Shown piece after piece: positions 8,526-15,132 of a stretch of 22,058 bases of DNA (positions are counted from its first letter, which is position 1; each line of letters opens with the position of its first letter). The notes below the pieces were generated by a model, which was not told the origin of the DNA, did not search any database, and saw nothing but the letters and a program-made list of their open reading frames with translations. This DNA comes from JAVBUZ01 sp031554725 (lineage in GTDB: Bacteria > Bacillota > Clostridia > Lachnospirales > Lachnospiraceae): NCBI GenBank assembly GCA_031554725.1, contig JAVBUZ010000009.1:1-22058 (forward strand), read 5' to 3'. The position numbers and the translations under genes were made by a program.

Positions 8526-9797
8526 CTAATATCCTAAATAACTCAAATTCATGTCTACATTTCCTGTGATACCATCCACGCTACCCTTTGAGGTATACTG
8601 CCACATCTGATAATATCCTTGGTAAATTGGGGCGCTTCTATATTCCGCTAACCAAATCACATACTTTTCCAAATCTGCTGTTTTCAAATTATTATTATAC
8701 CAGCTTCGGCTAGCGTATACCCCTGACTTATAGCCTGCATTTTTTATAGTTGCACAAAAGGCTTCACACACCTTTGTACGCATTTCCAAATCTAATTGGT
8801 CCGCGCGCCCGTTTCCACCAGCACCTTCTGTATCAATAAATACAGGATAGGTTAATTCATAATTTGATATCAGCGTAAGAACCATACTTGCTTCTTCTAC
8901 CGCCTCTACTTCATTGGTTGCTTGCGTAAAGAAGTATACTCCAACCTTTACACCTGAAGCAATCGCTCCCTTAATATTCTGCTCAAAATAAGGATCTTCT
9001 ACTAAGCAACCTGTAAGAGAGCCTCGATAACCCAATCTTATTATTGCATAATCCACACCAGCTCTTTTCACCTTATCCCAATCAATTTCCTTATTCCACT
9101 TAGAAACGTCAATTCCCAAGGTCGTATTTCCGCTAGTAGCCTGCATCTTCTTAATTTCTGTTTTATCAGCGTCAGATATTACTTCCGCCGTATCTTCTAG
9201 CTCTGCATCAATTTCTTCTTCTGTCTTTATAAGCAAACTTATATCGTCAATTGCCAAATATTCTACCTTATCTTTTACTTTTACCTTGGTTGAATTCTTG
9301 GGTACTTTGTAACCATCTGCCGGAGCAAGGGTAACATTGTAATCCCCTGCCGCTAAATCACCAATATAGATAATGCCATCCTTATCAAGGTCCTTATATT
9401 CACCGACACTATCAAGTGTAACATAAAAGCTCTCTCCTACTACAGGAACGCCATCACTATTTACAATCTGAACACGTAGATCCTTTTCAACAGAGGTTAC
9501 AAGTAATGATAAGCGATTCGTCTTGTCCAAAAGCTCATCTAAAAATGCATTTCTCTCTTCGTCAAAAAAAGTCGCATCCTTCTTAAAAGCAGATAAATCA
9601 TTTCCAATCTGCCCTGTTATTATTTTTCCCAAATCTTCTGTTTGCGTTTCAATACCTATATCCGTCACTGACGTCTGCTTTGTTGTATTTGGAGCACTTG
9701 AAAGCATCTCTCCATTTACCACCACAACAACTAACCCTATTAACAGCATGGCTGAAATAGCAGCTATCATGGTTAATCGTTTTAACTTAGAGTCCAT
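8526..9797 (-). CDS. Membrane-anchored GH25 muramidase (short paralogue)
   Basis: Predicted type II membrane protein with an extracellular GH25 lysozyme domain that would cleave the MurNAc-GlcNAc bond of peptidoglycan. From ATG at 9797 (423 residues): one membrane span at about 9-28, a helical stretch, a small beta domain at about 105-190 (KDLRVQIVN, DKDGIIY, VKVKDKVEY), an acidic linker, then GH25 from about 227 to the end. GH25 marks are LGIDVSKWN, VDYAIIRLGYRG, KVGVYFFTQA, the catalytic-type FIDTE (Asp322, Glu324), YASRSWY and WQYTSKGSVDGITGNVDMN. ATG at 9797 has GTAGAGG upstream at good spacing; an in-frame TTG at 9803 lies too close to it. The gene overlaps rmlA by 11 bp. Its ectodomain and GH25 domain are clearly paralogous to those of the large muramidase upstream, and both end in SYLGY. 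Confidence 0.9.
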   Translation of the reverse strand: MDSKLKRLTMIAAISAMLLIGLVVVVVNGEMLSSAPNTTKQTSVTDIGIETQTEDLGKIITGQIGNDLSAFKKDATFFDEERNAFLDELLDKTNRLSLLVTSVEKDLRVQIVNSDGVPVVGESFYVTLDSVGEYKDLDKDGIIYIGDLAAGDYNVTLAPADGYKVPKNSTKVKVKDKVEYLAIDDISLLIKTEEEIDAELEDTAEVISDADKTEIKKMQATSGNTTLGIDVSKWNKEIDWDKVKRAGVDYAIIRLGYRGSLTGCLVEDPYFEQNIKGAIASGVKVGVYFFTQATNEVEAVEEASMVLTLISNYELTYPVFIDTEGAGGNGRADQLDLEMRTKVCEAFCATIKNAGYKSGVYASRSWYNNNLKTADLEKYVIWLAEYRSAPIYQGYYQMWQYTSKGSVDGITGNVDMNLSYLGY

Positions 9798-10656
9798 TCG
9801 CAACCTCTACCAAATATTGTCCGTATGCTGTTTTCATTAAAGGCTCAGCTAATTTAAGTAGCTGGTCTTTATCAATAAAGCCTCTCTTATATGCAATTTC
9901 TTCAATGCAAGAAATATATAAGCCTTGTCTTTTTTGGAACGCAGAAACAAAATCAGCCGCATCTAGTAACGCATCATGATTTCCTGTATCAAGCCATGCA
10001 AAACCTCTTCCCAAGGTTTCTACGCTTAAAGTTCCTCTATTCAAATATTCATTGTTGATACTTGTTATTTCTATTTCCCCTCTTGCAGAAGGTTTTACAT
10101 TTTTAGCAATTTCTACAACCTCATTGTCATAGAAATAAAGTCCTGGAACGGCATAGTTGCTCTTGGGAAACTCTGGTTTTTCTTCGATCGATAAAGCTTT
10201 TCCATTTTCATCAAATTCTACAACACCATACTCCCTTGGGTCACGCACATAGTAGCCAAAAATGGTCGCACCATTTTCTCTTGAAGCAACATCTCTAAGC
10301 ACCCTTGAAAAGCTTTGTCCGTAGAAAATATTATCTCCTAGAACTAACGCTACCTTATCTTTTCCAATAAATTTCTCACCAATAATAAAAGCGTCTGCCA
10401 ATCCTCTCGGTTGCTCTTGGATTGCATATTCTAAGCGCATGCCTAACTGACTACCGTCGCCCAATAGTTCTTCAAACACTGGCAAATCTCTTGGCGTTGA
10501 AATAATTAATACCTCTCTAATACCTGCAAGCATAAGCGTAGAAAGCGGGTAATAAATCATTGGTTTATCATAAACCGGCATAATTTGCTTTGAGATTGCT
10601 TTTGTAAGAGGGTAAAGGCGAGGACCTGAACCTCCTGCTAAAATAATACCTTTCAT
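9787..10656 (-). CDS. rfbA: Glucose-1-phosphate thymidylyltransferase
   Basis: First enzyme of dTDP-sugar synthesis (RmlA/RfbA), forming dTDP-glucose from glucose-1-phosphate and dTTP in the cytoplasm. From ATG at 10656 the protein has 289 residues, the family length. The start MKGIILAGGSG is preceded by AAGGAG seven bases upstream; an in-frame earlier start at 10680 would add eight residues ahead of the conserved N-terminus and has no supporting site. Visible motifs: the nucleotide-binding loop GGSGPRLYPLT (8-18), SKQIMPVYDKPMIYYP, LGDNIFYG, VVEFDENGKALSIEEKP, NYAVPGLYFYDN and GRGFAWLDTGNHDALLDA. Oddity: the loop has Pro where the family nearly always has Thr or Ser (GGxG-T/S-R). The gene lies 89 bp after the large muramidase and overlaps the next one by 11 bp. 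The symbol rmlA is equivalent. Confidence 0.95.
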   Translation of the reverse strand: MKGIILAGGSGPRLYPLTKAISKQIMPVYDKPMIYYPLSTLMLAGIREVLIISTPRDLPVFEELLGDGSQLGMRLEYAIQEQPRGLADAFIIGEKFIGKDKVALVLGDNIFYGQSFSRVLRDVASRENGATIFGYYVRDPREYGVVEFDENGKALSIEEKPEFPKSNYAVPGLYFYDNEVVEIAKNVKPSARGEIEITSINNEYLNRGTLSVETLGRGFAWLDTGNHDALLDAADFVSAFQKRQGLYISCIEEIAYKRGFIDKDQLLKLAEPLMKTAYGQYLVEVANGL

Positions 10657-10697
10657 AGTTTCTCCTTCACAAAATAGCATTTTATAAATGCACCAAA

Positions 10698-10720
10698 TGG
10701 GAACGGCATAACCGTTCCCA
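10698..10720 (-). terminator. Hairpin in the gap before rmlA, possible attenuator
   Basis: A perfect 9-bp inverted repeat (TGGGAACGG at 10698-10706 and CCGTTCCCA at 10712-10720, 5-base loop) lies between the stop of the large muramidase (10746) and the rmlA start (10656). On the leftward transcript it is followed by ATTTGGTGC rather than a clear U-run, so it may be a weak terminator, an mRNA-stability element or a processing site that lowers rmlA expression relative to the first gene. A second small dyad (GCATTT...AAATGC) lies just after it, at about 10676-10690. The role is inferred. Confidence 0.45.
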
Positions 10721-10745
10721 CCCGAGTCTATTTTTACTTTTTTCT

Positions 10746-13700
10746 TTAATATCCCAAATAACTAATATTCATATCTACGTCACCACTAATACCACTTACA
10801 CGGCCAGTAGATTTATACTGCCATATATCATATCTTGTAGCGGAGTAGTTTGGTGTTGCTGCATATTGCGCTAACCAAATTTTATATTTTGTTAATTGAG
10901 TTGCATCCATTTTAGATGTCAGCCATGTTTTATTGGCATAAATACCTGCTGTGTAGCCTGAGTTCTGAATCGTCTCGCAGAATGCTTTTGCAACCTTCGT
11001 TCTCATTGCCGAGTCTATTTTATCGCCCCTACCACCACTAGTTTCAATATCTAAAAATACCGGATAAGAAATCTTATAGTCTTTGATTAAATTAATAACC
11101 ATTGATGCTTCTTCTACCGCTTCCACCTCATTAATCGCTTGTGTAAAGAAGTAAATTCCAACCTTTAATCCTGCTGAAGTTGCACCCTTAATATTGGTTC
11201 TAAACTTTGGATCTTCAATCAATGAACCCTCTGAAGAGCCTCTATATCCACAACGAATAATAACGTAAGATACGCCTGAGTTTTTAACCGCATTCCAATC
11301 TATTGTACCATTCCATTTTGATACGTCAATACCTAATGTTCCGCTACCTGTTACCAAAGAACCATCACTTGCAAAATTGTATTTTGCTCCTTGAATAACC
11401 TGTTCTCCTGTTGCTTTCTTTCCATTTGCATCATAGAAGAATACTTTACCATCAATGGTCTGCCAGCCTGTATATTTTATTGCCTTTTTATAGAATACAT
11501 CATATTTATAGTAATCAGAATATACCGCTTCAACATAGTTTCCATCTTTAAGAACGTATAACTTTGTTCCTTCCGTATCTGTTAATGCATTTGCACTTCC
11601 GACAACCTTAATCGCACAATCTACATAAACAATAGAACCAGTAGTAGGAGTATAAGACACTGTCATTGCAGTAGTTCCTTCTACTTTACCCTTTAGCGTA
11701 ACTACCTTATCCTTTACTGATGCTTCCACCTTAGATCCATCTGCAACTGCAGCATTGAAAACGCCTTTTCCATCATCAAATACAGTAATATTTATTTTGG
11801 TTTCTCCGCCTACTAACACAGTAGCAGTTGTCATTTCAAGAACCATCATCTTTTTAACAGTGACTACACATTTTGCTGTCAAGCCATTTGCTGTAGTTGC
11901 TGTAATAGTAGCTGTACCCTCTTTAATACCTTTTACATTTCCTTCTGCATCCACTGTTGCTATATCTGCTTTGTCAGATGTCCATGTTATCATTCCGCCT
12001 ACTGGTGTAGTTGTTGCTACTAATTTAGTAGTACCTTCAACACCAATTGTTAAGGTTGCCTTATCGAGTGCTAAAATTGTAGGAACAATACCTACGGTAA
12101 CATTACAAGTACCGTACTTTGTTGCATCCACAGTAGACTTAGCTGTAATAACTGCTGTTCCTTTTGCCACCGCTGTAACCTTACCAGTTGCATCTACCGT
12201 TGCAACTGCTGTGTTGGAGGACTCCCATGTTACTGTTTTAAGGGCGTCGCCAGTTACCACTACCGTAGCAGTTAAGGTTGATGTTTTTATATTTGTTGTA
12301 TCCATAGCAAGCGCTGCTGGCTCTATGGTTACTGATGTAACCCCTGCTACTGCTGTTACTATAACAGAATGTTCTGCTGTTCCACTGATAGCTGTAGCTG
12401 CATCGCCACCGCTAATTGCCGCACTCATTCCTGTCCATGCATAACTAATTTTTGCAGTTCCTGCCGCAATGGCTGTTACAACACCGTTTGAATCTACCGT
12501 TGCTATACTTGTATCACTGCTGCTCCAAGTTCCTCCTGCATTAAGTATCCATTCTCCAGCACTTTTACTTGTAGATAAAGAAACATGTCCACCTACAACT
12601 GCCGTACTATCTCCACTAATAGATACCGTCTCGCCAGCTAATCTCTTAAATGCAGTATTTAATGAAGCTACCACTGGCTCTTTTATATCTGCTTTCTTTA
12701 CTTCTGCATAGCTTTCCTTTTTACTGGACTCTACCCAGCCTACAGTGTCTTGTAAAGAAGACTCAACTTCTGTCTCATTCTTCTTTGTATCTTCCTTAGC
12801 CGCATTTACCTCTGACTCTGCCTTAATCTCATCAGATACGTCAACCTTTTTATATTCAATACTATCTTTTACCTGCGCGCTCTTACCTTCCTTAGGTAAA
12901 ATATAATCCTCATATTTCGCATCTTCTAAATCTAAAATAGATACTTTATATGTTCCTGATTTTATTTCTGATTTATAAATAATTCCATCCATATCATCAT
13001 CTGACCATACTGCTTTTTCACCAGATGGAGTTGTTACTTCTATACTAAATGGAACATTTGCAATCAGCTTGTTGGTTTTCGTATTAACAAATTTTACCTT
13101 TAAATCCTTTTGAATCGTTGTTAAATTAAGTGCAACCTGCACTTCCTTAACATATTCGCCTTCTTCATAGGAATTGGTCTCATCATCATCAATTGTGTTG
13201 GCTGCATTAATTCTTGCTAACTCAGCATCACTTACAGCCATAAGTCCGGTTTCACCGATTACACTGATTCCACTTAGCTGACGACCAATTGTTTCAAAAG
13301 AAGAAACCTGTTTATTTAAAATATTGGCGCTGACATAAACTGCTCCTGTTACTAGAGCCATAACCAAAACTGCCACACCTGTAACAGTTACAATTCTATC
13401 CATTGCACTCATGCTAAGAATATTATTCCATGCACGCGAAAAAACATTAGACCCTTCTGGCATCCAATCATCTTCTTGGTCATCCTCTTCATAATAAGAT
13501 TCATCATCAGCGTATTCTATATCATCTTCTTCAAAGTATTCTTCGTTTTCCGCTTCATCTGCATAATACTCTTCTGTAGCACACTCTTCTTCGTCTGCAT
13601 AGTATTCTTCATCCTCATAATACTCTTCTGCATACTCTGATTCTTCTTCGTAATATTCTTCTTCGTTGTCTTCGTAATTATCCCCATATTCCCAATCATA

Positions 13701-13754
13701 CTGTTCTTGCGGTTCTTCTTGGAAACTTTTATTCCCACCAAATAATTTCTTCAT
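10746..13754 (-). CDS. Large membrane-anchored GH25 muramidase with Big_2 repeats and acidic Tyr-rich tail
   Basis: Predicted type II membrane muramidase, 1002 residues from ATG at 13754. Order: a cytoplasmic tail (about 12-97) made almost only of Glu, Asp, Tyr and a few Ala, with repeated EEYYADE units and about 16 tyrosines; one membrane span (about 121-144); a helical/acidic stretch; a beta domain (about 215-310) paralogous to that of the short muramidase; a Glu/Lys-rich helix; three Big_2 Ig-like domains (about 380-470, 472-556, 561-635, with WSSSDTSIATVD, WESSNTAVATVD, WTSDKADIATVD) and a fourth degenerate one; a choline-binding-type repeat (GWQTIDGKVFFYDANGKKATG, about 763-783); then GH25 (806-1002) with GIDVSKWNG and FLDIE (Asp902, Glu904). 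GGAAGG sits nine bases before ATG 13754; TTG 13772 and ATG 13763 lie upstream of or inside that site. First gene of the leftward operon. Confidence 0.9.
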   Translation of the reverse strand: MKKLFGGNKSFQEEPQEQYDWEYGDNYEDNEEEYYEEESEYAEEYYEDEEYYADEEECATEEYYADEAENEEYFEEDDIEYADDESYYEEDDQEDDWMPEGSNVFSRAWNNILSMSAMDRIVTVTGVAVLVMALVTGAVYVSANILNKQVSSFETIGRQLSGISVIGETGLMAVSDAELARINAANTIDDDETNSYEEGEYVKEVQVALNLTTIQKDLKVKFVNTKTNKLIANVPFSIEVTTPSGEKAVWSDDDMDGIIYKSEIKSGTYKVSILDLEDAKYEDYILPKEGKSAQVKDSIEYKKVDVSDEIKAESEVNAAKEDTKKNETEVESSLQDTVGWVESSKKESYAEVKKADIKEPVVASLNTAFKRLAGETVSISGDSTAVVGGHVSLSTSKSAGEWILNAGGTWSSSDTSIATVDSNGVVTAIAAGTAKISYAWTGMSAAISGGDAATAISGTAEHSVIVTAVAGVTSVTIEPAALAMDTTNIKTSTLTATVVVTGDALKTVTWESSNTAVATVDATGKVTAVAKGTAVITAKSTVDATKYGTCNVTVGIVPTILALDKATLTIGVEGTTKLVATTTPVGGMITWTSDKADIATVDAEGNVKGIKEGTATITATTANGLTAKCVVTVKKMMVLEMTTATVLVGGETKINITVFDDGKGVFNAAVADGSKVEASVKDKVVTLKGKVEGTTAMTVSYTPTTGSIVYVDCAIKVVGSANALTDTEGTKLYVLKDGNYVEAVYSDYYKYDVFYKKAIKYTGWQTIDGKVFFYDANGKKATGEQVIQGAKYNFASDGSLVTGSGTLGIDVSKWNGTIDWNAVKNSGVSYVIIRCGYRGSSEGSLIEDPKFRTNIKGATSAGLKVGIYFFTQAINEVEAVEEASMVINLIKDYKISYPVFLDIETSGGRGDKIDSAMRTKVAKAFCETIQNSGYTAGIYANKTWLTSKMDATQLTKYKIWLAQYAATPNYSATRYDIWQYKSTGRVSGISGDVDMNISYLGY

Positions 13755-13792
13755 TTTTAACATCCTTCCCAAAAACTTAACAATTCCGTAAT

Positions 13793-13821
13793 ATTATATC
13801 ATTTGACACACCAATGTTCAA
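13793..13821 (-). promoter_or_regulatory. Leftward sigma-A-type promoter for the export operon
   Basis: Read on the minus strand: -35 TTGAAC (13821-13816), 17-bp spacer, perfect -10 TATAAT (13798-13793). Transcription would start near 13786, about 30 bases before the preferred muramidase start at 13754. It would drive the leftward run of genes from the large muramidase to beyond the left window edge, since no other convincing promoter is seen in the short gaps. It is a consensus match only, without experimental support. Confidence 0.6.
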
Positions 13822-13846
13822 GGAAAAAACCATATTATCCTATTTA

Positions 13847-13906
13847 CCAATTCTTAGTTTTTTATTAACTTTCTCCTTTTTTAGCCAATTCTTACTTTTT
13901 TATTAA
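13847..13906. repeat. Near-perfect 22-bp direct repeat between divergent promoters
   Basis: Two copies at 13847-13868 and 13885-13906, 38 bp apart start to start, differ at one position (G in the first, C in the second, base 11). Each begins CCAATTCTTA and ends in a T-tract plus ATTAA. They lie between the -35 elements of the leftward promoter (13816-13821) and the putative rightward promoter (13914-13919). This placement fits an operator pair for one regulator controlling both transcripts, or A/T-tract upstream elements. No binding protein can be named. Confidence 0.6.
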
Positions 13907-13913
13907 AATTAAG

Positions 13914-13943
13914 TGACTAGACTAGACACAATTTTAATATAAT
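13914..13943 (+). promoter_or_regulatory. Putative rightward promoter for the SGNH hydrolase gene
   Basis: A perfect -10 TATAAT lies at 13938-13943, with only a weak -35-like TGACTA at 13914-13919 (18-bp spacer). Transcription would start near 13950 and give a leader of about 80 bases before the ATG at 14031. The poor -35 suggests dependence on an activator or a weak promoter. The neighbouring GACTAGACTAGACA is a short tandem repetition. Confidence 0.4.
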
Positions 13944-14030
13944 AGTACAATCAGCATGTATCAAATTTGCATCATAAAAACAGTATAAATATATGGATTT
14001 AAGATTCATATAAACTTTTGGAGGATTCGC

Positions 14031-15035
14031 ATGGACGAGAAAAAGAGTAAGATACCTTTTATTTTTCATATATTATTTTTTGTTATAGTTATCGGTGTAA
14101 TTGTTATTGGCTGCTTGAAGTTTTCCAATCTCATAAATGGTGGTATTCTTTTTTCTCAAGAAGAGATTGATGCCAAAGGCGTCGATACCCCTGACACAGA
14201 AGCTTTGGATTATATTCTTCCTTTGCTAGTTGATGAAGAGAATATTCCTGTCGATGACGGAATTACTACCATTGTCTGCTTCGGAAATAGTCCTTTTTCT
14301 GATGACAGGAATGAATCTACCAACCTATGCAATCAAATTGCAGCTCTTGCTGATGCAACCGTATATAATTGCTCCATCCCTGGCTCTTATATGTCAGCAC
14401 TGAATTATAGCTTTTTCCCAGATAGCTACCCCATGGACGCCTTTAGCTTCTACTGGCTAACAACAGGCTTTAGTATAAACAATGCTGCCATTTTTGACAA
14501 AGCTATTGAAGCCATGGGTGATGACTTTCCAGACATTGCTGATATAAAAGAAGCGGTTGCTTTATTAAATTCTATTGACTTTAATACTGTGGATGCCATT
14601 GCTATTATGTATGATGGAAGCGACTATTTAGCTGGACGCGAAATGTACAACGACAATGATTTTACAGACCCACAGCAGTTCACTGGTTCCATGGCTGCTG
14701 GTGTAAAGCTAATCCAAGAAATCTATCCTCACATTCGTATCTTCGTGCTTTCACCAACCTATGCTTTTGGTGTAGAGGAGAACGGAACATATGTAAGCAG
14801 CGATATTAAAACCTATGGTTGGAGTTTCCTTTCTACCTATTTAGTAAAGCAAGCAGAAGCTGCCTATGAATTAGAAGTTTCCTTTATAGACAATTTATAT
14901 GGAACCATACATGAAGACATTGCAAAAGACTATCTAACCGATAATATTCATCTTAACGTAGAAGGTCGTAAATTAGTCGCAAAGAGATTCGTAGATTGCT
15001 TTAATATGTACAATCATCTAGGGAAAAGCGAATAA
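14031..15035 (+). CDS. Membrane-anchored SGNH/GDSL-like hydrolase
   Basis: Predicted cell-surface esterase or acyltransferase-type protein, 334 residues, with one N-terminal membrane span (about 9-28) and an extracellular SGNH-like domain from about 78. Block I is the variant FGNS (84-87) with presumed nucleophile Ser87; block II is NCSIPGSY with Gly118; block III is only loosely present as MYDGSDYL (about 193-200); block V is DNIHLNVEGRK with Asp304 and His307, the usual DxxH pair. The catalytic Ser, Asp and His therefore look retained, while the GDS and GxND boxes are altered. Family members commonly remove or add O-acetyl groups on polysaccharides or peptidoglycan; that role here is inferred from location. 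ATG is preceded by GGAGG at six-base spacing. It is the only rightward gene, divergent from the export operon, with its own terminator. Confidence 0.8.
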   Translation: MDEKKSKIPFIFHILFFVIVIGVIVIGCLKFSNLINGGILFSQEEIDAKGVDTPDTEALDYILPLLVDEENIPVDDGITTIVCFGNSPFSDDRNESTNLCNQIAALADATVYNCSIPGSYMSALNYSFFPDSYPMDAFSFYWLTTGFSINNAAIFDKAIEAMGDDFPDIADIKEAVALLNSIDFNTVDAIAIMYDGSDYLAGREMYNDNDFTDPQQFTGSMAAGVKLIQEIYPHIRIFVLSPTYAFGVEENGTYVSSDIKTYGWSFLSTYLVKQAEAAYELEVSFIDNLYGTIHEDIAKDYLTDNIHLNVEGRKLVAKRFVDCFNMYNHLGKSE

Positions 15036-15071
15036 TTGCTTTCACTTATCTAGATTTCAAATATTTAACAT

Positions 15072-15110
15072 AAAAAAGAGGCTAGGATCAACATCCTAAC
15101 CTCTTTGCTA
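15072..15110. terminator. Bidirectional rho-independent terminator
   Basis: An inverted repeat pairs AAAGAGG (15075-15081) with CCTCTTT (15100-15106) and TAGGAT (15083-15088) with ATCCTA (15093-15098), with one internal C/A mismatch and a 4-base loop. On the minus strand the stem runs into a T6 tract, giving a strong terminator for the leftward lipoprotein operon. On the plus strand it is followed by TTTGCTATTT, a weaker but plausible stop for the SGNH gene. It separates two convergent genes. Confidence 0.85.
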
Positions 15111-15132
15111 TTTCTTAAAAGCCTCGATCTCC

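Noticed and set aside
9523..9840. Plus-strand frame across the rmlA/muramidase junction
   Set aside because: It is antisense to two well-supported genes, without a start signal.
11755..12444. Long plus-strand frame of 229 codons
   Set aside because: It is antisense to the Big_2 repeats; its Val/Thr/Ala-rich product mirrors the repeat codons and there is no good ribosome binding site.
12360..12720. Possible CRISPR or tandem DNA repeat in the Big_2 region
   Set aside because: The similarity is at protein level between Ig-like domains with diverged codons; there are no regularly spaced identical repeats.
13517..13741. Lys/Met-rich minus-strand frame overlapping the acidic tail
   Set aside because: It is a frame-shifted reading of the GAA/GAT/TAT-rich tail; the tail frame continues into the muramidase.
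13801..13910. Small RNA or riboswitch in the divergent region
   Set aside because: The sequence is A/T-rich without stable stems or a recognisable conserved aptamer; the direct repeat and promoters explain it better.
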